Shown here piece after piece: positions 5,685 to 6,022 of a DNA stretch of 6,022 nucleotides. The position numbers and the translations under genes were made by a program. Positions within the stretch are counted from its first letter, which is position 1; each line of letters starts with the position of its first letter. Below the pieces are notes generated by a model. The model searched no databases. It saw only the letters and a list, made by a program, of their open reading frames with translations, and was not told where the DNA came from. The stretch comes from Candidatus Zixiibacteriota bacterium (GTDB taxonomy: Bacteria > Zixibacteria > MSB-5A5 > GN15 > FEB-12), in the NCBI GenBank assembly GCA_016213305.1, contig JACRAV010000224.1:1-6022 (forward strand). Direction: 5' to 3'.

Positions 5685-6022
5685 CGTCTTGGCGGCGTTG
5701 ATCGGCAACAAGTACAGCGAACTGTCGGCGTGGGTTTCGATGTCATAGACTTTGAGCGCCGCATACGTGGGTTTATCCAGTATTATCGGGGTGATCCACC
5801 CCAACTCCTTTTTCGACCATCCGGAAAGATGACTGGCAATTTCACTTCCCAGCGAGAGAATCCCGTAGCCGTAGTATCCCATGATGTCCCAGTCATACAA
5901 CGGGTGATCGTTGTAATCGTTGGGCGTATAGAACGTCGAGACGACCAGTTTGTCGTCATAGTCGTACAGGTCCGGCAGACCGAGATTATGGTGCAATTCG
6001 TGAGCGAAGACGCGGATCCGAT
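5682..6022 (-). CDS. M6 metalloprotease catalytic part, N-terminal fragment of gene C
   Basis: This piece holds 112 codons plus the stop, with the start beyond the right edge. It opens RIRVFA and then HELHHNLGLPDLYDYD (codons for the core motif at 5970-6002), a canonical M6 zinc site: two histidines, the catalytic Glu, the turn Gly and the PD. It continues with FYTPNDYNDHPLYDWDIMGYYGYG, matching the family's WD[IL]MG, and HLSGWSKKELGW, the usual W-S-K..LGW. This copy therefore keeps all the signature residues that gene A has lost. If the stop is real, the translated protein would lack the end of the protease domain and all TSP3 and dockerin-like repeats, so it could be neither folded normally nor attached. 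Confidence 0.85.
   Translation of the reverse strand, partial: RIRVFAHELHHNLGLPDLYDYDDKLVVSTFYTPNDYNDHPLYDWDIMGYYGYGILSLGSEIASHLSGWSKKELGWITPIILDKPTYAALKVYDIETHADSSLYLLPINAAKT

Larger units (their letters stand above)
4650..6022 (-). pseudogene. M6 metalloprotease gene broken by an in-frame stop (gene C, 5' end beyond window)
   Basis: One reading frame runs from the right edge to the TAA at 4650-4652 with a single interruption, the TAA at 5682-5684. Both sides align without a gap to gene A: before the stop NAAKT matches NAGMS, and after it YFLIEYRN matches YFLLEYRN, so the stop sits exactly where gene A has Glu363 (GAA). A single G-to-T change explains it. There is no frameshift, and the remaining frame still looks well conserved, so the lesion is recent or a sequence error. 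The gene is followed by its own terminator. Confidence 0.65.

Overview
This looks like a bacterial chromosome segment of moderately high GC carrying a cluster of secreted, calcium-binding multidomain proteins, all on the minus strand. Each complete protein pairs a Sec signal peptide with thrombospondin type 3 (TSP3) calcium repeats and a C-terminal two-unit dockerin-like domain built on DISDLSALIDNLF. From memory, this architecture and the doubled DISDL...LIDxLF ending are common in candidate phylum Zixibacteria and neighbouring FCB-group bacteria. There is no rRNA or other phylogenetic marker here, so that placement is tentative.

Layout in transcription order, right to left. At 6022-4650 lies an M6 (immune inhibitor A-type) metalloprotease gene (gene C). 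Its 5' part runs off the right edge, and an in-frame TAA at 5682-5684 breaks it. A hairpin plus T-tract at 4586-4623 ends that unit. The 299-base gap 4351-4649 also holds a strong-looking promoter (TTGACA, 17 bases, TATATA) for the next unit. Gene B (4350-2152) encodes a BNR/Asp-box beta-propeller protein with an Fn3-like domain. Gene A (2120-129) encodes a second M6-like protein whose zinc motif is altered. Gene X begins at 97 and leaves the left edge; only its signal peptide and the start of the mature protein are visible. B, A and X are joined by identical-length 31-base gaps, each junction with an AGAGGT ribosome-binding site, and no terminator is visible between them, so they are probably one operon.

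The most striking property is at DNA level. The gene junctions are near-identical repeats: the 3' end of one gene, the spacer and the 5' end of the next recur at 1-394 and 2024-2417, with about 18 differences by eye. The central domains of the flanking genes are unrelated (protease versus propeller). The locus therefore looks like different cores plugged between standardised ends, which would favour gene conversion, duplication, or loss of whole genes by recombination.

Functionally, the products should be exported and stabilised by calcium. They may be displayed or assembled through the dockerin-like tail, with proteolysis (A and C) and propeller-mediated glycan or polymer recognition (B) as the likely activities. 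No cohesin partner, transporter or regulator is in the window.
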